This document shows positions 32,201-36,709 of a DNA stretch of 64,000 nucleotides, in pieces. Both the position numbers and the translations under genes were made by a program. A model generated the notes under the pieces. The model saw nothing but the letters and a program-made list of their open reading frames with translations, made no database searches and had not been told where the DNA came from. The stretch is taken from NCBI RefSeq assembly GCF_033807715.1, contig NC_084591.1, forward strand, positions 43,612,868 through 43,676,867, written 5' to 3'. Origin of the DNA: Cololabis saira (taxonomy: Eukaryota; Chordata; Actinopteri; Beloniformes; Belonidae). The stretch's first letter is position 1, and every line of letters starts with the position of its first letter.

Positions 32201-34500
32201 TGGAAAAACTGCAAACATCTGACATTATCTGCTTAGCGACAACAACAATTAAATGATAAGTCTGTTTTCTGTTGCTCATCCAGTCCAGTTTGTTGACTAC
32301 TTGTATTATATTATTTGTCATTTGTATTACATTACTTGTATTATTGTATATTATTATTGTTCAGAGCAGTGCATTTAAAAAATAAACATAGAAATGTGTA
32401 ACTTTGTCAGTCAATAGTCGTGAACTTAAAAAGTATATTGATTTTAATTTTGCAGAAAGGCAGCAGATATTGGAGGGCAGTTGGAGAAACTAAACGGGGG
32501 TCGTTTTGATACCTGAAATGATTAGGACTGATCATAGATGCTCCCACAAACAAAGACGTCGGCAGTTTGAGTGTCAAAGATGCTGCTGTATAACATCCAC
32601 CTCTGGACCAGATATCAGCACCACTCAAGGTGACAAAACTTGCTTATAATTTTTGAAAAGATCCATGACTATAGATGATATTTTGGTATGATAACCTTCC
32701 TGAGTGGCAGCTGGATCATAGTTATCAGCTACAGGATATCTGTCAATGTTTCAGAATATTGTCTTTGGTATCATTTTAAAGGGGACCTTTTAAGCATTCA
32801 TTCAAGCTAAGATGTGAATCTTTCAGACCAACATAGAGGTCACTGCAGCTCTTTAAACTCTAAACAACACACATTTTTACACAATTTTTGCCTAAATGAT
32901 ATACTATCTTTTATCCCTGTGTCATCTAGGAACAACAGAGACACAAAATACAAAAACTGGAATACTCACAGGACCCCTTTAAAATGATACCAAAGACAAT
33001 ATAGTGAAACATTGACAGATATCCTGTACATGAGTCTAAACCAGGATATGCAGCAGCATCTAAAATGTAATTTTCTGAAGAGGGTGGGTAACTATCATAC
33101 AGCTGCCACTCAGGAAGGTTATCATTCCAAAATATCATCTATAGACAGTACTGGAGTTGAGGGGGGATGAGGGGGGATGGCATCCACCCTGAAATAAAAA
33201 AATGGTCCAAATCATCCCCCCCTGAAATAAAAACGGTCCAAATCATCCCCCCTGTAAAACTGCCATCCCCCCTTTCCATCCCTTATGTCATTTCATCAAT
33301 GAATGTGGTTTTACTGCTATTTCAACATTTAGAGTCATCACCAAAAAAATAACACCAGAAAAATAACTTATTTGACAATTTTCACCTGTTTCAAGTAAAT
33401 TTTCACTTGAAATAAGTAGAAAAATCTGCCAGTCGGACAAGATTTATCTTCTTATTACAAGCAAAAAAATCTTGTTCCACTTGCAGATTTTTCTACTTAT
33501 TTTAAGTGAAAATACTTGAAACAGGTGAAAATTGTTGTTTTTTCCAGTAATGAGTCTTGTTTTAAGTGTAATGAGATTTCTTTACTAAAATGAGACATTT
33601 TAACTAGAAATAAGACAAATATTCTTGAAACAAAATCTTACCAGGAATATTTGTCTTATTTCTAGTTAAAATGTCTCATTTTTAGTCAAGAAATCTCATT
33701 ACACTTAAAACAAGAGTCATTACCAGAAAAATAACTTGTTATTTGACAATTTTCACCTGTTTCAAGTAAATTTTCACTTGAAATAAGTAGAAAAATCTGC
33801 CAGTGGAACAAGATTTATATTCTCATTACAAGCAAAAAAATGTAAGTGAAAATCTACTTGAAACTGGTGAAAATTGTTGTTTTTTCCAGTAATGAGTCTT
33901 GTTTTAAGTGTAATGAGATTTTTTTTACTAAAATGAGACATTTTAACTAGAAACAAGACAAATATTCTTGTTAAGATTTTGAGTTTTTGCAGTGATCCAT
34001 TTTACTTATCCTGTGAAGGACAGAGTCATATTGATAAGTTCAGAAAAGTGTTTTTTATTGTTGTGTTTTGATGTATTTGATGTAAGCCCAGTGGATATTT
34101 AAAGCTTACAGAAGGCTGCATTTAACTGCTGCTATGTCATTCCTGCAGTATTTCTGCAGGTGTTTTGGTCAGTGCTATTATTGGTAATATATTATATTAT
34201 TTGTAATCAGCACAAATTATCTGTCCCCATATGATAAAATCCACCACCCCCCTGATTATTTTTTTTACAACTTGAGTACTGTATTTCAAAAACCATCAGT
34301 AAGTTTTGTCACCTTGAGTGGTGCTGACAGGTGAGATTTCAGGCTCTGGGCCGGGGACTCTGCGGGGAAGAGACGTAAACAAACGGGGAACTTACGGCGC
34401 ATTTCCTGCCCAGGTATCCGAACAGACACTCGTTCTCCTGCGGCGTGAGCAACAGCGAGCCGGCGTTGGCAGCCCTGCGGCTCTGGGGGTGGCTGTTCAT
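294..34500 (-). CDS. wasl: wasl (N-WASP), whole gene, 11 coding exons
   Basis: Neural Wiskott-Aldrich syndrome protein. In this family, Cdc42 and PIP2 release autoinhibition so that the C-terminal VCA region activates Arp2/3 and drives actin branching in the cytoplasm and at membranes. Join on the minus strand: 34500-34396, 28521-28387, 26928-26842, 26731-26635, 23812-23789, 15159-14958, 13620-13578, 10291-10138, 5976-5366, 3468-3360, 355-294. The exons total 1629 nt, giving 542 residues (human protein about 505). All junctions are GT-AG and phases match throughout. Domains by residue: WH1 about 17-135, basic region 193-207, CRIB about 208-231, GBD 232-281, proline-rich 283-430, WH2 motifs about 441-460 and 472-487, central helix about 503-522, acidic tail 523-542. 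The start is the first ATG, followed by the family-typical N-terminus. Two WH2 motifs identify N-WASP rather than WAS. Which teleost paralog (wasla or waslb) cannot be decided. Confidence 0.96.
560..1418 (+). mobile_element. LINE 3' remnant (CR1/Rex-like), degenerate
   Basis: A reverse-transcriptase catalytic motif FADDTVL is readable at 582. After frameshifts, the RT C-terminal region follows: [17 protein letters not shown] near 780-835, then [15 protein letters not shown] near 936-980. The 3' end carries the repeat (ATTG)n at 1397-1418, the usual tail of CR1/L2-group LINEs. It is 5' truncated and coding-dead, and lies in wasl intron 10, antisense to the gene. Exact clade not determined. Confidence 0.75.
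1419..1799. other. wasl intron 10, unassigned stretch
   Basis: I recognise no gene or repeat here. A 71-codon minus-strand open frame (1418-1633) has no familiar motif and no clear splice context. Confidence 0.4.
1800..2850 (+). mobile_element. L2-like LINE 3' end with 3' UTR
   Basis: Frameshifted RT C-terminus. [20 protein letters not shown] and SSRLDYSN are the signature of fish L2-like elements, followed by [14 protein letters not shown] and [11 protein letters not shown] endings. The 3' UTR has the usual blocks AGGTTTCTTCCCTC, GGGGAGTTTTTCTTGCCACTG and GAGACAACTTCTGTTGTAATA. It ends AAATAAAAATGTATTGAACT. It is truncated and inactive. Sequence from 2851 to 3359 shows only a 21-nt poly-T (3043-3063). 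Confidence 0.8.
3360..3468 (-). CDS. wasl: wasl exon 10 (central helix)
   Basis: Encodes residues 487-522 plus one base. [19 protein letters not shown] and KRSKAIHSS form the amphipathic C (central/cofilin-like) helix that contacts Arp2/3 and, when inactive, the GBD. The acceptor is TCCCCCAG and the donor GTGAGC. The N-terminal VPDHCES differs from the human linker. Confidence 0.95.
4576..5051. mobile_element. Inner MITE of the nested stack
   Basis: The ends TACCGTATTTTCTTGACTAT and GTTCAGAAAATACGGTA are inverted copies, with sub-terminal AAGACGC/GCGGCTTATA. The TACCGTATTTTC end is shared with the outer element, so the two are related subfamilies. Contains a poly-T run at about 4970-4994. 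Confidence 0.7.
5076..5147. repeat. Perfect inverted repeat around an AT-rich loop
   Basis: CCGCGAAGTAGCAACC (5076-5091) pairs with GGTTGCTACTTTGCGG (5132-5147), with one mismatch. The loop is T-rich then A-rich and can itself pair, so the whole 72 bp can form one long hairpin. Confidence 0.8.
5366..5976 (-). CDS. wasl: wasl exon 9 (proline-rich region and two WH2 motifs)
   Basis: This 611-nt exon encodes residues 283-486. It opens with PPPPPSRGG blocks that recruit SH3 proteins and profilin. Four or more repeats follow of a proline run ending in S-R-x-x-(P/A). Then comes a Gln/His-rich stretch ([14 protein letters not shown], about 5710-5760) not seen in the human protein. Two actin-binding WH2 motifs end the exon: [17 protein letters not shown] and [15 protein letters not shown]. 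The acceptor is CTCCTGCAG at 5977-5985 and the donor GTGAGC at 5365-5360. Long open frames on the plus strand here are mirror images of the proline codons. Confidence 0.96.
6245..6739. mobile_element. MITE with AGAATAAAGTCGT tandem core
   Basis: Long terminal inverted repeats: GACGGAGTATTAGGGCCAAA at the left and its reverse complement TTTGGCCCTAATACTCCGTC at the right, continuing through TAAGACAAAAA. The interior is made of about 18-bp units ACGAGAATAAAGTCGTAAT, in direct orientation on the left and inverted on the right, so the element folds back. It has no coding capacity. Lies in wasl intron 8. Confidence 0.85.
6835..7494. mobile_element. Non-autonomous hAT element, 660 bp
   Basis: Flanked by a perfect 8-bp target duplication GTTGGGAC (6827-6834 and 7495-7502). 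The termini CATACCTGTCAAGT and ACTTGACAGCTATG are inverted copies with one mismatch, followed by CCCGTTTT on both sides. Eight-bp duplications with short TIRs are the hAT signature. No transposase is encoded. Confidence 0.92.
7871..8543. mobile_element. piggyBac-like MITE (TTAA target)
   Basis: TTAA lies on both sides (7867-7870 and 8544-8547). The termini AGGAGCCGTATGTAAGA and TCTTACAGACGGCTCCT are inverted copies. A TTAA duplication is typical of piggyBac transposons. Its interior holds the 50-bp minisatellite at 8063-8361. The open frame running through the minisatellite is not a gene. Confidence 0.85.
8063..8361 (+). repeat. 50-bp minisatellite, six copies
   Basis: Unit starts GAAGCTCCACCCTCCACCTA and ends CAGTATTGTTTCT, repeated at 8063, 8113, 8163, 8213, 8263 and 8313. 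Copies are identical except one C/G change in the second unit (TATGTCCC) and the last unit ending after TGTTTC. Near-identity points to recent expansion inside the MITE. Confidence 0.97.
8631..8967. mobile_element. Palindromic MITE, family P, copy 1
   Basis: TACACTGCAAAAACTCAAAA at the left is mirrored by TTTTGAGTTTTTGCAGTGTA at the right. Almost the full 337 bp is one imperfect palindrome, with shared blocks TTTCTAGTTAAAATG, CTCATTACACTTAAAACAAG and AAATAAGTAGAAAAATCTGCC. It has no coding capacity. The same family occurs at 12518, 14504, 26043, 33351 and 58634. Confidence 0.85.
9505..10110. mobile_element. MITE with TTTACATG termini
   Basis: The left end TGACTACGTTTACATGCA and the right end TGCATGGAAACACAGTCA are imperfect inverted copies. 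Internal copies of GTTTACATG and GGGTTATTG/CAATAACCC repeat near both ends. A clean target duplication could not be set. It ends 28 bp from wasl exon 8. Confidence 0.65.
10138..10291 (-). CDS. wasl: wasl exon 8 (GTPase-binding/autoinhibitory domain)
   Basis: Encodes residues 232-282, starting [12 protein letters not shown] and ending NELRRQ plus one base at a GTGAGC donor. In N-WASP this domain folds onto the C-terminal helix to hold the protein inactive. The tyrosine in SKVIYDFIE (residue 263) corresponds to the regulatory Tyr256 of human N-WASP, so that phosphorylation site is present. Confidence 0.96.
10915..11220 (+). mobile_element. Probable retroelement 3' tail ending in (TAA)n
   Basis: The stretch has TTTGTATTTTTTAC and a terminal AATAAACG followed by a TAA microsatellite, as seen at the 3' ends of several fish LINEs. 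No protein homology survives, so class is uncertain. Confidence 0.4.
11171..11220 (+). repeat. (AAT)n microsatellite
   Basis: About 16 uninterrupted AAT units; likely length-variable between individuals. Confidence 0.97.
11221..12349. other. wasl intron 7, unassigned
   Basis: No gene or repeat family recognised apart from a poly-C run at 11676-11695. Open frames at 11485-11757 and 12016-12399 have no known motif. Confidence 0.4.
12350..13094. mobile_element. Composite hAT element, family Z, copy 1
   Basis: Perfect 8-bp duplication GTTAGAGC at 12342-12349 and 13095-13102. Termini CAGTACTGGAGTTG and CAACTCGAGTACTG are inverted copies. Sub-terminal GGGGGATGGC/CCATCCCCCC also pair. The middle (about 12518-12811) is a family P palindrome lacking its left tip, joined at the same points as in Z copy 2. 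Non-coding. Confidence 0.92.
13578..13620 (-). CDS. wasl: wasl exon 7 (CRIB core, 43 nt)
   Basis: Encodes [14 protein letters not shown], the core of the Cdc42/Rac-binding CRIB motif. The conserved H-x2-H pair and GWDP follow the ISxPxxFxHxxHVG pattern across the exon 6/7 junction. The acceptor is TTCCTCAG and the donor GTGAGT. Confidence 0.95.
13890..14050 (-). mobile_element. LINE 3' UTR fragment
   Basis: On the minus strand it reads TTTAAAATGTTTATCAATGT then CCCTCTAGACAAAATAAA. This matches the 3' end of the LINE at 53130-53790 (same order of blocks, including CCAATTGTAGC(T/C)AAAAGGC). It is the tail of the same family with no coding part left. Confidence 0.6.
14051..14503. other. wasl intron 6, unclassified moderately repetitive-looking DNA
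   Basis: A stretch with GGGCGCGCTTTTTGGCGTC and a poly-A run (about 14479-14503) abutting the truncated family P copy. I cannot assign a family. Confidence 0.35.
14504..14831. mobile_element. Palindromic MITE, family P, copy 3 (left-truncated)
   Basis: Starts inside the left arm at AATCTCATTACACTTAAAAC directly after poly-A and ends TTTGAGTTTCTGCAGTG. The two arms around 14630 are nearly perfect (AAAATCTGCCAGTGGAACAA pairs with TTGTTCCACTGGCAGATTTT). It lies just 3' of wasl exon 6 on the gene's strand. Confidence 0.85.
14958..15159 (-). CDS. wasl: wasl exon 6 (basic region, start of CRIB)
   Basis: This 202-nt exon encodes residues 150-217. It contains [11 protein letters not shown], then a lysine-rich PIP2-binding stretch ([12 protein letters not shown], residues about 196-207), then the start of [14 protein letters not shown]. 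The acceptor is CACCCAG and the donor GTGAGT, ending in phase 2 within the Gln codon. An insertion relative to the human protein ([19 protein letters not shown]) lies before the basic stretch. Confidence 0.95.
15754..16612. mobile_element. Foldback hAT-like element, 859 bp
   Basis: Perfect 8-bp duplication GTGTAGAG at 15746-15753 and 16613-16620. Tips CATAGACATATATACG and ATACATGTCTATG are inverted. The arms (about 15770-16190 and 16205-16600) are near mirror images, e.g. ACAGCGCAGTCTTGAACATC on the right against GATGTTCAAGACTGCGCTGT on the left. Nearly the whole element can form one cruciform. Non-coding. Confidence 0.93.
16621..17096. other. wasl intron 5, unassigned
   Basis: No gene or repeat recognised. 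Confidence 0.4.
17217..18309. mobile_element. hAT MITE rich in AAGTA
   Basis: Perfect 8-bp duplication GTCTGTAC (17209-17216 and 18310-18317). Termini CAGAGGTGGAAAAAGTAC and GTTACTTTACACCACTG are imperfect inverted copies. Both ends carry many ACTTAAGTAAAAGTA repeats. It contains the GC-rich family R element at 17761-18101. Confidence 0.92.
17761..18101. mobile_element. GC-rich MITE, family R, copy 1
   Basis: Ends GGCTGATTTATGGTTCCGCG and CGCGGAACCATAAATCAGCC are exact inverted copies. Internally TTACACCAACGCAG, ACGGCGTAGG and TTAAATCGACGCA recur in both orientations. Related copies lie at 25130-25235 and 39921-40047. Non-coding. Confidence 0.85.
18786..19236. mobile_element. hAT MITE rich in CGATA
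   Basis: Duplication AGTTAGGA(C) on both sides (18778-18786 and 19237-19245). Ends CTAGAGCTGGGTATC and TTTAACCCACCCCT are imperfect inverted copies. Both flanks contain ATCGATA/GATACGATA runs. The centre holds an A-run followed by a T-run (about 19100-19146) that forms a hairpin. Confidence 0.85.
19403..20774. other. wasl intron 5, unassigned
   Basis: No gene or repeat recognised in this 1.4 kb; open frames of 80-90 codons on both strands have no familiar motif. Confidence 0.4.
20775..21725 (+). repeat. Compound tetranucleotide microsatellite split by a MITE
   Basis: (AGCT)n at 20775-20800 passes into (ACCT)n up to 20824. After the MITE, (ACCT)n resumes at 21696 and passes into (GGCC)n to about 21720. 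The insertion therefore sits inside one compound array. Confidence 0.9.
20825..21695. mobile_element. MITE TAGGGGTGTAACGATAC, 871 bp
   Basis: Termini TAGGGGTGTAACGATACA and TATACTGTTACACCCCTA are inverted. The 8-bp flanks CTACCTAC are identical, although they lie in a microsatellite and are weaker proof. ACGATACGATA runs lie near both ends. Interior ORFs show no known transposase. Confidence 0.8.
21914..22497. mobile_element. hAT MITE CAGGGGTCGGCAACC
   Basis: Termini CAGGGGTCGGCAACCC and GGGTTGCAGACCCCTG are inverted. Flanks ATCTAGAG and GTCTAAAG agree at 6 of 8. GAGCCGCATGAGGCTCT near the right end is a mark of this widespread vertebrate element. The middle has a purine-only tract (about 22230-22412) that gives spurious Lys-rich frames. 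Confidence 0.85.
22498..23788. other. wasl intron 5, unassigned
   Basis: No gene or repeat recognised up to the micro-exon at 23789-23812. Confidence 0.4.
23789..23812 (-). CDS. wasl: wasl exon 5, 24-nt micro-exon
   Basis: The exon is flanked by TTTTGCAG and GTATGT, and both junctions are in phase 1. Spliced in, it reads EKRGDLKFG between RRQRKT and [11 protein letters not shown]. Human N-WASP has EKRRDPPNG then [11 protein letters not shown] at this place, so length and phase fit exactly. Without it the frame would still be kept, so it could be skipped in some transcripts. It links WH1 to the basic/CRIB region and is too short for ORF-based gene finding. It was found by requiring a phase-1/phase-1 exon beginning EKR in the 8.6-kb gap. 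Confidence 0.85.
23813..24692. other. wasl intron 4, unassigned
   Basis: GC-richer than average with several overlapping 60-110-codon frames near 24000-24600, none with recognisable motifs. I see no gene. Confidence 0.4.
24693..25618. mobile_element. MITE family Q, copy 1, with embedded family R
   Basis: Ends AGGGCCAGTCCCAATCCCCC and ACATTGGGATTGGCCCT are inverted, followed by CCTACTTTTC and GAAAGTAGGG. A second, longer copy lies in reverse orientation at 38792-40478. It shares ACATGGCGGACA, CTTTTTCAAACCTCGCCAGAAT and CATCGGATCAAATTTCTTAA with this one. A family R sequence sits next to CCAGAATAAA in both. Non-coding. Confidence 0.8.
25130..25235. mobile_element. GC-rich MITE, family R, copy 2 (truncated)
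   Basis: Starts GGCTGATTTATGGTTCCACG and has TTACACCGACGCAGAGCC and ACGGCGTAGG. The right end stops at AACGCAGAACCA without the ATAAATCAGCC tip, so it is truncated. Confidence 0.75.
26043..26453. mobile_element. Palindromic MITE, family P, copy 4 (full length)
   Basis: CACTGCAAAAACTCTAAATC at the left mirrors GATTTAGAGTTTTTGCAGTG at the right, exactly. This 411-bp copy is the longest in the window and shows the full arm order. It ends about 180 bp from wasl exon 4. Confidence 0.88.
26635..26731 (-). CDS. wasl: wasl exon 4 (end of WH1)
   Basis: Encodes 32 residues (110-141) plus one base, so it ends in phase 1 at GTTAGT. The segment [15 protein letters not shown] is the C-terminal WH1 helix, followed by LLNRRQRKT. 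The final G joins the AA of the micro-exon at 23812 to make Glu. Confidence 0.94.
26842..26928 (-). CDS. wasl: wasl exon 3 (WH1)
   Basis: Encodes 29 residues (81-109), phase 0 at both ends. The acceptor is TTGCAG and the donor GTAAGT. The motif FEQELYHNF matches the conserved (W/F)EQELYNNF of N-WASP, and the exon ends in the F-S-G-D turn. It is separated from exon 4 by only a 110-bp intron, the one intron free of transposon insertions. Confidence 0.94.
26929..27478. other. wasl intron 2, proximal part, unassigned
   Basis: No repeat or additional exon recognised. Confidence 0.4.
27479..28169. mobile_element. hAT-type MITE CAGAAGTGGGTAG
   Basis: Ends CAGAAGTGGGTAGTAAC and GGCTACTCTACCCACCTCTG are imperfect inverted copies. 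Both ends carry TTACTTGAGTA repeats, like the element at 17217. The 8-bp flanks do not match, so the insertion is older or rearranged. It lies in wasl intron 2. Confidence 0.75.
28387..28521 (-). CDS. wasl: wasl exon 2 (WH1)
   Basis: Encodes 45 residues (36-80), phase 0 at both ends. The acceptor is TTCAG and the donor GTGGGT. The segment [14 protein letters not shown] is a WH1 hallmark of WASP proteins, and the exon ends at FDIK as expected. Residues CC in KKCCGVACL replace the usual CS; this looks like a tolerated variant. Confidence 0.95.
28522..29540. other. wasl intron 1, distal part, unassigned
   Basis: No gene or repeat family recognised. Confidence 0.4.
29549..29951. mobile_element. 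hAT MITE TAGGGCTGTTCGATT, 403 bp
   Basis: Perfect 8-bp duplication TGTACAGG (29541-29548 and 29952-29959). Termini TAGGGCTGTTCGATTA and CAGAATCGAACAGCCCTA are inverted. AATCG-rich on both sides. Non-coding. Confidence 0.93.
30695..31323. mobile_element. hAT MITE TAGGGCTGGGCGATAT, 629 bp
   Basis: Perfect 8-bp duplication TTTCCAAC (30687-30694 and 31324-31331). Termini TAGGGCTGGGCGATAT and ATATCGCCCAGCCCTA are exact inverted copies. TATCTCGATATTTT repeats lie inside both ends. Non-coding. A 20+ bp poly-G lies upstream at about 30236-30258. Confidence 0.95.
31332..31998. other. wasl intron 1, unassigned
   Basis: AT-rich, no gene or repeat recognised. Confidence 0.4.
31999..32175 (-). mobile_element. 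L2-like LINE 3' end fragment
   Basis: GGCAAGGCACATTTATTTATG with TAGCACAATTC and TTCAAAGTGC is the reverse complement of the usual L2-like 3' terminus. A longer example on the same strand ends the LINE at 61655-64000. Only the non-coding tail remains. Confidence 0.6.
33146..34281. mobile_element. Composite hAT element, family Z, copy 2
   Basis: Ends CAGTACTGGAGTTGAGG and ACAACTTGAGTACTG as in Z copy 1, with the same inner order: AATCATCCCCCC, CTTATGTCATTTCATCAATG, family P sequence, TCCTGTGAAGGACAGAG, TAAGCCCAGTGGATATTTAA. It is longer because the P part is nearly doubled (33351-33996). The 8-bp flanks do not match, and about 10 bp of the host arm are missing at the junction. Confidence 0.85.
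33351..33996. mobile_element. Family P sequence inside Z copy 2, doubled
   Basis: Two P palindromes in series: 33351-33632 lacks its left tip, and 33633-33996 restarts at AAATCTTACCAGGAATATTT and ends GTTTTTGCAGTG. Junctions with Z at both outer ends equal those of Z copy 1. Confidence 0.8.
34396..34500 (-). CDS. wasl: wasl exon 1 (N-terminus, start of WH1)
   Basis: Encodes residues 1-35, ending in phase 0 at a GTAAGT donor. The motif [10 protein letters not shown] at about residues 15-24 is the conserved start of the N-WASP WH1 domain, which binds WIP-family partners. The ATG at 34500 is the first in frame and gives the usual short lead before WH1. The surrounding DNA is GC-rich, as expected for a first exon. 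Confidence 0.95.
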
Positions 34501-35130
34501 GCCTGGGAGCGGCTGGACCGGCCCGCGGTAAGATGCGGTTGTTTCCCCGGGAGAGGGCTCTGCATGCACGCATTAAAGCCGCTCCTGCATGGCCTGCAGC
34601 CGGACCATCTCCGCCCGGGCTGCAGGGCAGCAGGGGAAGGGAGGAAAAGGGAGGAAAAGGGGCTGCCCTCTGCAGCCTCCCTCCTGGTTAAGGAAAGAAA
34701 ACGCTTTTAGACTATTTGCTGGATGAAAATGTAAAACTAAACACTCTGGATATGACTGTTAATGTGTAAACTTGGGTCCGGAAAGTCCAGCAGCTGCAGA
34801 GTGCCAAAGCTGCGGGCGCATCCAACATGGCAGAAGGACGGACCCGACCACTTTAAAGGCAGAGCGGGGGGGAAGGGGGTTGGAGGATAATCAGGCTGCT
34901 CCCTCTGTAACGACAATAACACGGTGTTACCGGAGGACACAAATATAAAGAGTACTTTTAAAATGTATTTGATATCTAAGACTGTGTTGTATCCGTGTTG
35001 TTTTTAATTGCTTAAGCGTTGTAAGTTTGGGTGAATGGTACGGTCCGCCGTGGCAGCAGGAATGCAGTGCTGCGCAGGGAAAGAGAAGGGGGGGGGGCAC
35101 TGGGAGAGCGTGACGTAGAGGGAGGAGAGG
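34501..35130 (-). promoter_or_regulatory. wasl: Presumed wasl 5' UTR and promoter region
   Basis: Immediately upstream of the wasl ATG the DNA is GC-rich with several CpG (34500-34660 and 34780-35100), and it is free of recognisable repeats. This suits a housekeeping-type CpG promoter. No TATA box or transcription start can be fixed from sequence alone. Confidence 0.35.
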
Positions 35131-35205
35131 GGTGAACCAGCTACATCAAAACTCCTTAAGTTTCCCATTGCACCAAAAGAGAAGGAAGTTTGTTTTAAAA
35201 TTCTT

Positions 35206-35240
35206 AAGGTAAGGTAAGGTAAGGTAAGGTAAGGTAAGGT
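35206..35240 (+). repeat. (AAGGT)7 microsatellite
   Basis: Seven exact AAGGT units, directly followed by AGACTTTATTCATCCCCGAGGGGAAATTC, the reverse of a typical LINE 3' terminus, so it is the tail microsatellite of that element. Confidence 0.95.
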
Positions 35241-35420
35241 AGACTTTATTCATCCCCGAGGGGAAATTCATTTATCACAGCAGCACGACACAGAACATAA
35301 ATAAACAGGACAGATGAATAATACATAAATTACACTAAAAACATAGAAAAACTGCACTCTGCTTGATGGATAAATACACATTAAAAAACGCTCAGTCAAA
35401 AAATAAAATAAAATAAAATA
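35241..35420 (-). mobile_element. LINE 3' terminal fragment (Rex/CR1-like)
   Basis: Minus-strand sequence ending GAATTTCCCCTCGGGGATG then AATAAAGTCT and the (ACCTT)n tail. This arrangement closes Rex/CR1-group elements in fish. An AAAAT-type simple repeat is at 35395-35420. Confidence 0.55.
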
Positions 35421-35935
35421 ATGGAATATTTAATTCCTTTCTGTAGGACCTCTGTTGCTAAATTTTCATTTGTCTACCAAGGTGTAGTGCTGTGGAACGA
35501 TATAAAAAATTGAACAGAATCATGTCTCTCTTTAAATACATTTAAGATTAAATTAAAAAAATCCTTACAGATGTTCAAACACTTTTGTATTGTACTGTAT
35601 ATGTATCTTTATTTTTTATTATTATTTTTTATATATATTTCTCTTTTCTTTCAACATTTTATGTAACTATTGTTCTCTGCTGTATAACATACTTCTTTGT
35701 ATATGATGGAAATATGCACATGTGTGTATGTGTGTATGAGGAATTCTGGGTATTGGGTGGGGAGGGGGGGTGTAAAGTGTTAATTATAATTATTGTAGGT
35801 TTAAGAAGGGAGGGTCGCTTAGAAGCCCGTCGGGCTTCATGATCTTTCCTGCACATTTTTTTCTTTGTTTTATTACTGCTTTTTTTTCGATGCTTGTATG
35901 TTTGTAAGTGCAAACAAATAAAATAAAAAAAATAT
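35421..35935 (+). mobile_element. LINE 3' end (ORF2 C-terminus and UTR)
   Basis: One frame reads VVLWNDIKN, then SLNTFKIKLKKSLQMFK, a common C-terminal ending of L1/L2-type ORF2. A UTR with GCTTAGAAGCCCGTCGGGCTTC follows and ends AAATAAAATAAAA. Truncated and inactive. Confidence 0.6.
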
Positions 35936-36267
35936 ACCCCTCTGCTGAATTTTTAAGACATCAATTTAATTTTGACCACAACAACTGCTCTTTTTTGTGA
36001 CGAACATATTGAAAAAAACTGAACATTTATTTTATGATTGTACATTTTCTAATACTTTCTGAGAAGATTTGTATAACTGGTTATTCCCTAAATTTGTCTA
36101 GGAAGTTCATTTTAAAATTCTTAATGGAATATACAACCTTTGCTGAATTTTTAAGACATCGATTTAATTTTGACCACAACAACTGCTCTTTTTGTGATGA
36201 ACATATTGAAACAACTGAACATGTATTTTATGATTGTACATTTTCTAATATTTTATGTTTTTGTATG
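35936..36267 (+). mobile_element. L1-like ORF2 C-terminal fragment, partly duplicated
   Basis: The block TTTTTAAGACATC(A/G)ATTTAATTTTG occurs at about 35952 and 36147, each followed by the codons for HNNCSFCDEHIE (the first copy frameshifted) and HVFYDCTFSN. CxxC-x8-H-x4-C is the zinc-knuckle-like end of L1-type ORF2. The two copies (about 35940-36062 and 36136-36262) are near identical. Confidence 0.65.
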
Positions 36268-36652
36268 GCTTGTATGGCTTGGGCATCTGTATCGGATGCC
36301 TCCTGGACGCCTCACTAGGGAGGTGTTCCAGGCATGTCCCACCGGGAGGAGACCCCGGGGAAGACCCAGGACACGCTGGAGTCTCAGCTGGCCTGGGAAC
36401 GCCTCGGACTCCCCCCGGAAGAGCTGGAGGAAGAGCTGGAGGAAGAGCTGGAGGAAGAGCTGGAGGAAGAGATGGAGGAAGAGCTGGAGGAAGAGCTGGA
36501 GGAAGAGCTGGAGGAAGAGATGGAGGAAGAGCTGGAGGAAGAGCTGGAGGAAGTGTCTGGGGTGAAGGAAGTCTGGGGATCCCTGCTGAGGCTGCTGCCC
36601 CCGCGACCCGGGAATGAATAAGTGGCAGACGATGGATGGATGGATGGATTTG
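36268..36652 (+). mobile_element. RTE-like LINE 3' end inserted in the L1 fragment
   Basis: Frames read RMPPGRLTREVFQACPTGRR then WERLGLPPEELEE and SLLRLLPPRPGNE, the C-terminus of a very common fish RTE-like LINE, then the (GATG)n tail. TTTGTATG (36260s) recurs right after the tail at 36650, as a short target duplication would. Contains the 12-bp expansion at 36421-36552. Confidence 0.75.
36421..36552 (+). repeat. 12-bp tandem array GAGCTGGAGGAA, 11 units
   Basis: Units are identical except every fourth (fifth and ninth) has ATG for CTG, giving a 48-bp higher-order period. It lies exactly in the PEELEE codons of the LINE C-terminus, so it is an expansion of one native unit. The reading frame stays open and encodes an acidic E-E-L-E array. 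Confidence 0.95.
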
Positions 36653-36709
36653 TATGACTGGTTATTCAATAGTCAATTTCTCTAATCTAACAAAAGTTTT
36701 GTTTGGTAT

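Larger units (their letters stand above)
32616..34326. mobile_element. Foldback element Y, split by a hAT copy
   Basis: Tips CAGCACCACTCAAGGTGAC and GTCACCTTGAGTGGTGCTG are exact inverted copies. The left arm (to about 32780) is mirrored at 32980-33145 and 34282-34326; for example TTCCTGAGTGGCAGCTGGAT pairs with AGCTGCCACTCAGGAA. The arms meet a central segment bounded by TTTTAAAGGGGACC and GGACCCCTTTAAAA, which looks like a separate TTAA-type insert (about 32774-32985). The right arm is interrupted by Z copy 2. Non-coding, in wasl intron 1. Confidence 0.8.

Noticed and set aside
36253..36669. Several open frames of 95-138 codons (Glu-Leu, Arg-Ala-Gly, Trp-Arg-Lys and Leu-Phe rich)
   Set aside because: All are readings of the 12-bp tandem array; only the Glu-Glu-Leu-Glu frame continues the LINE C-terminus, and none is a host gene.
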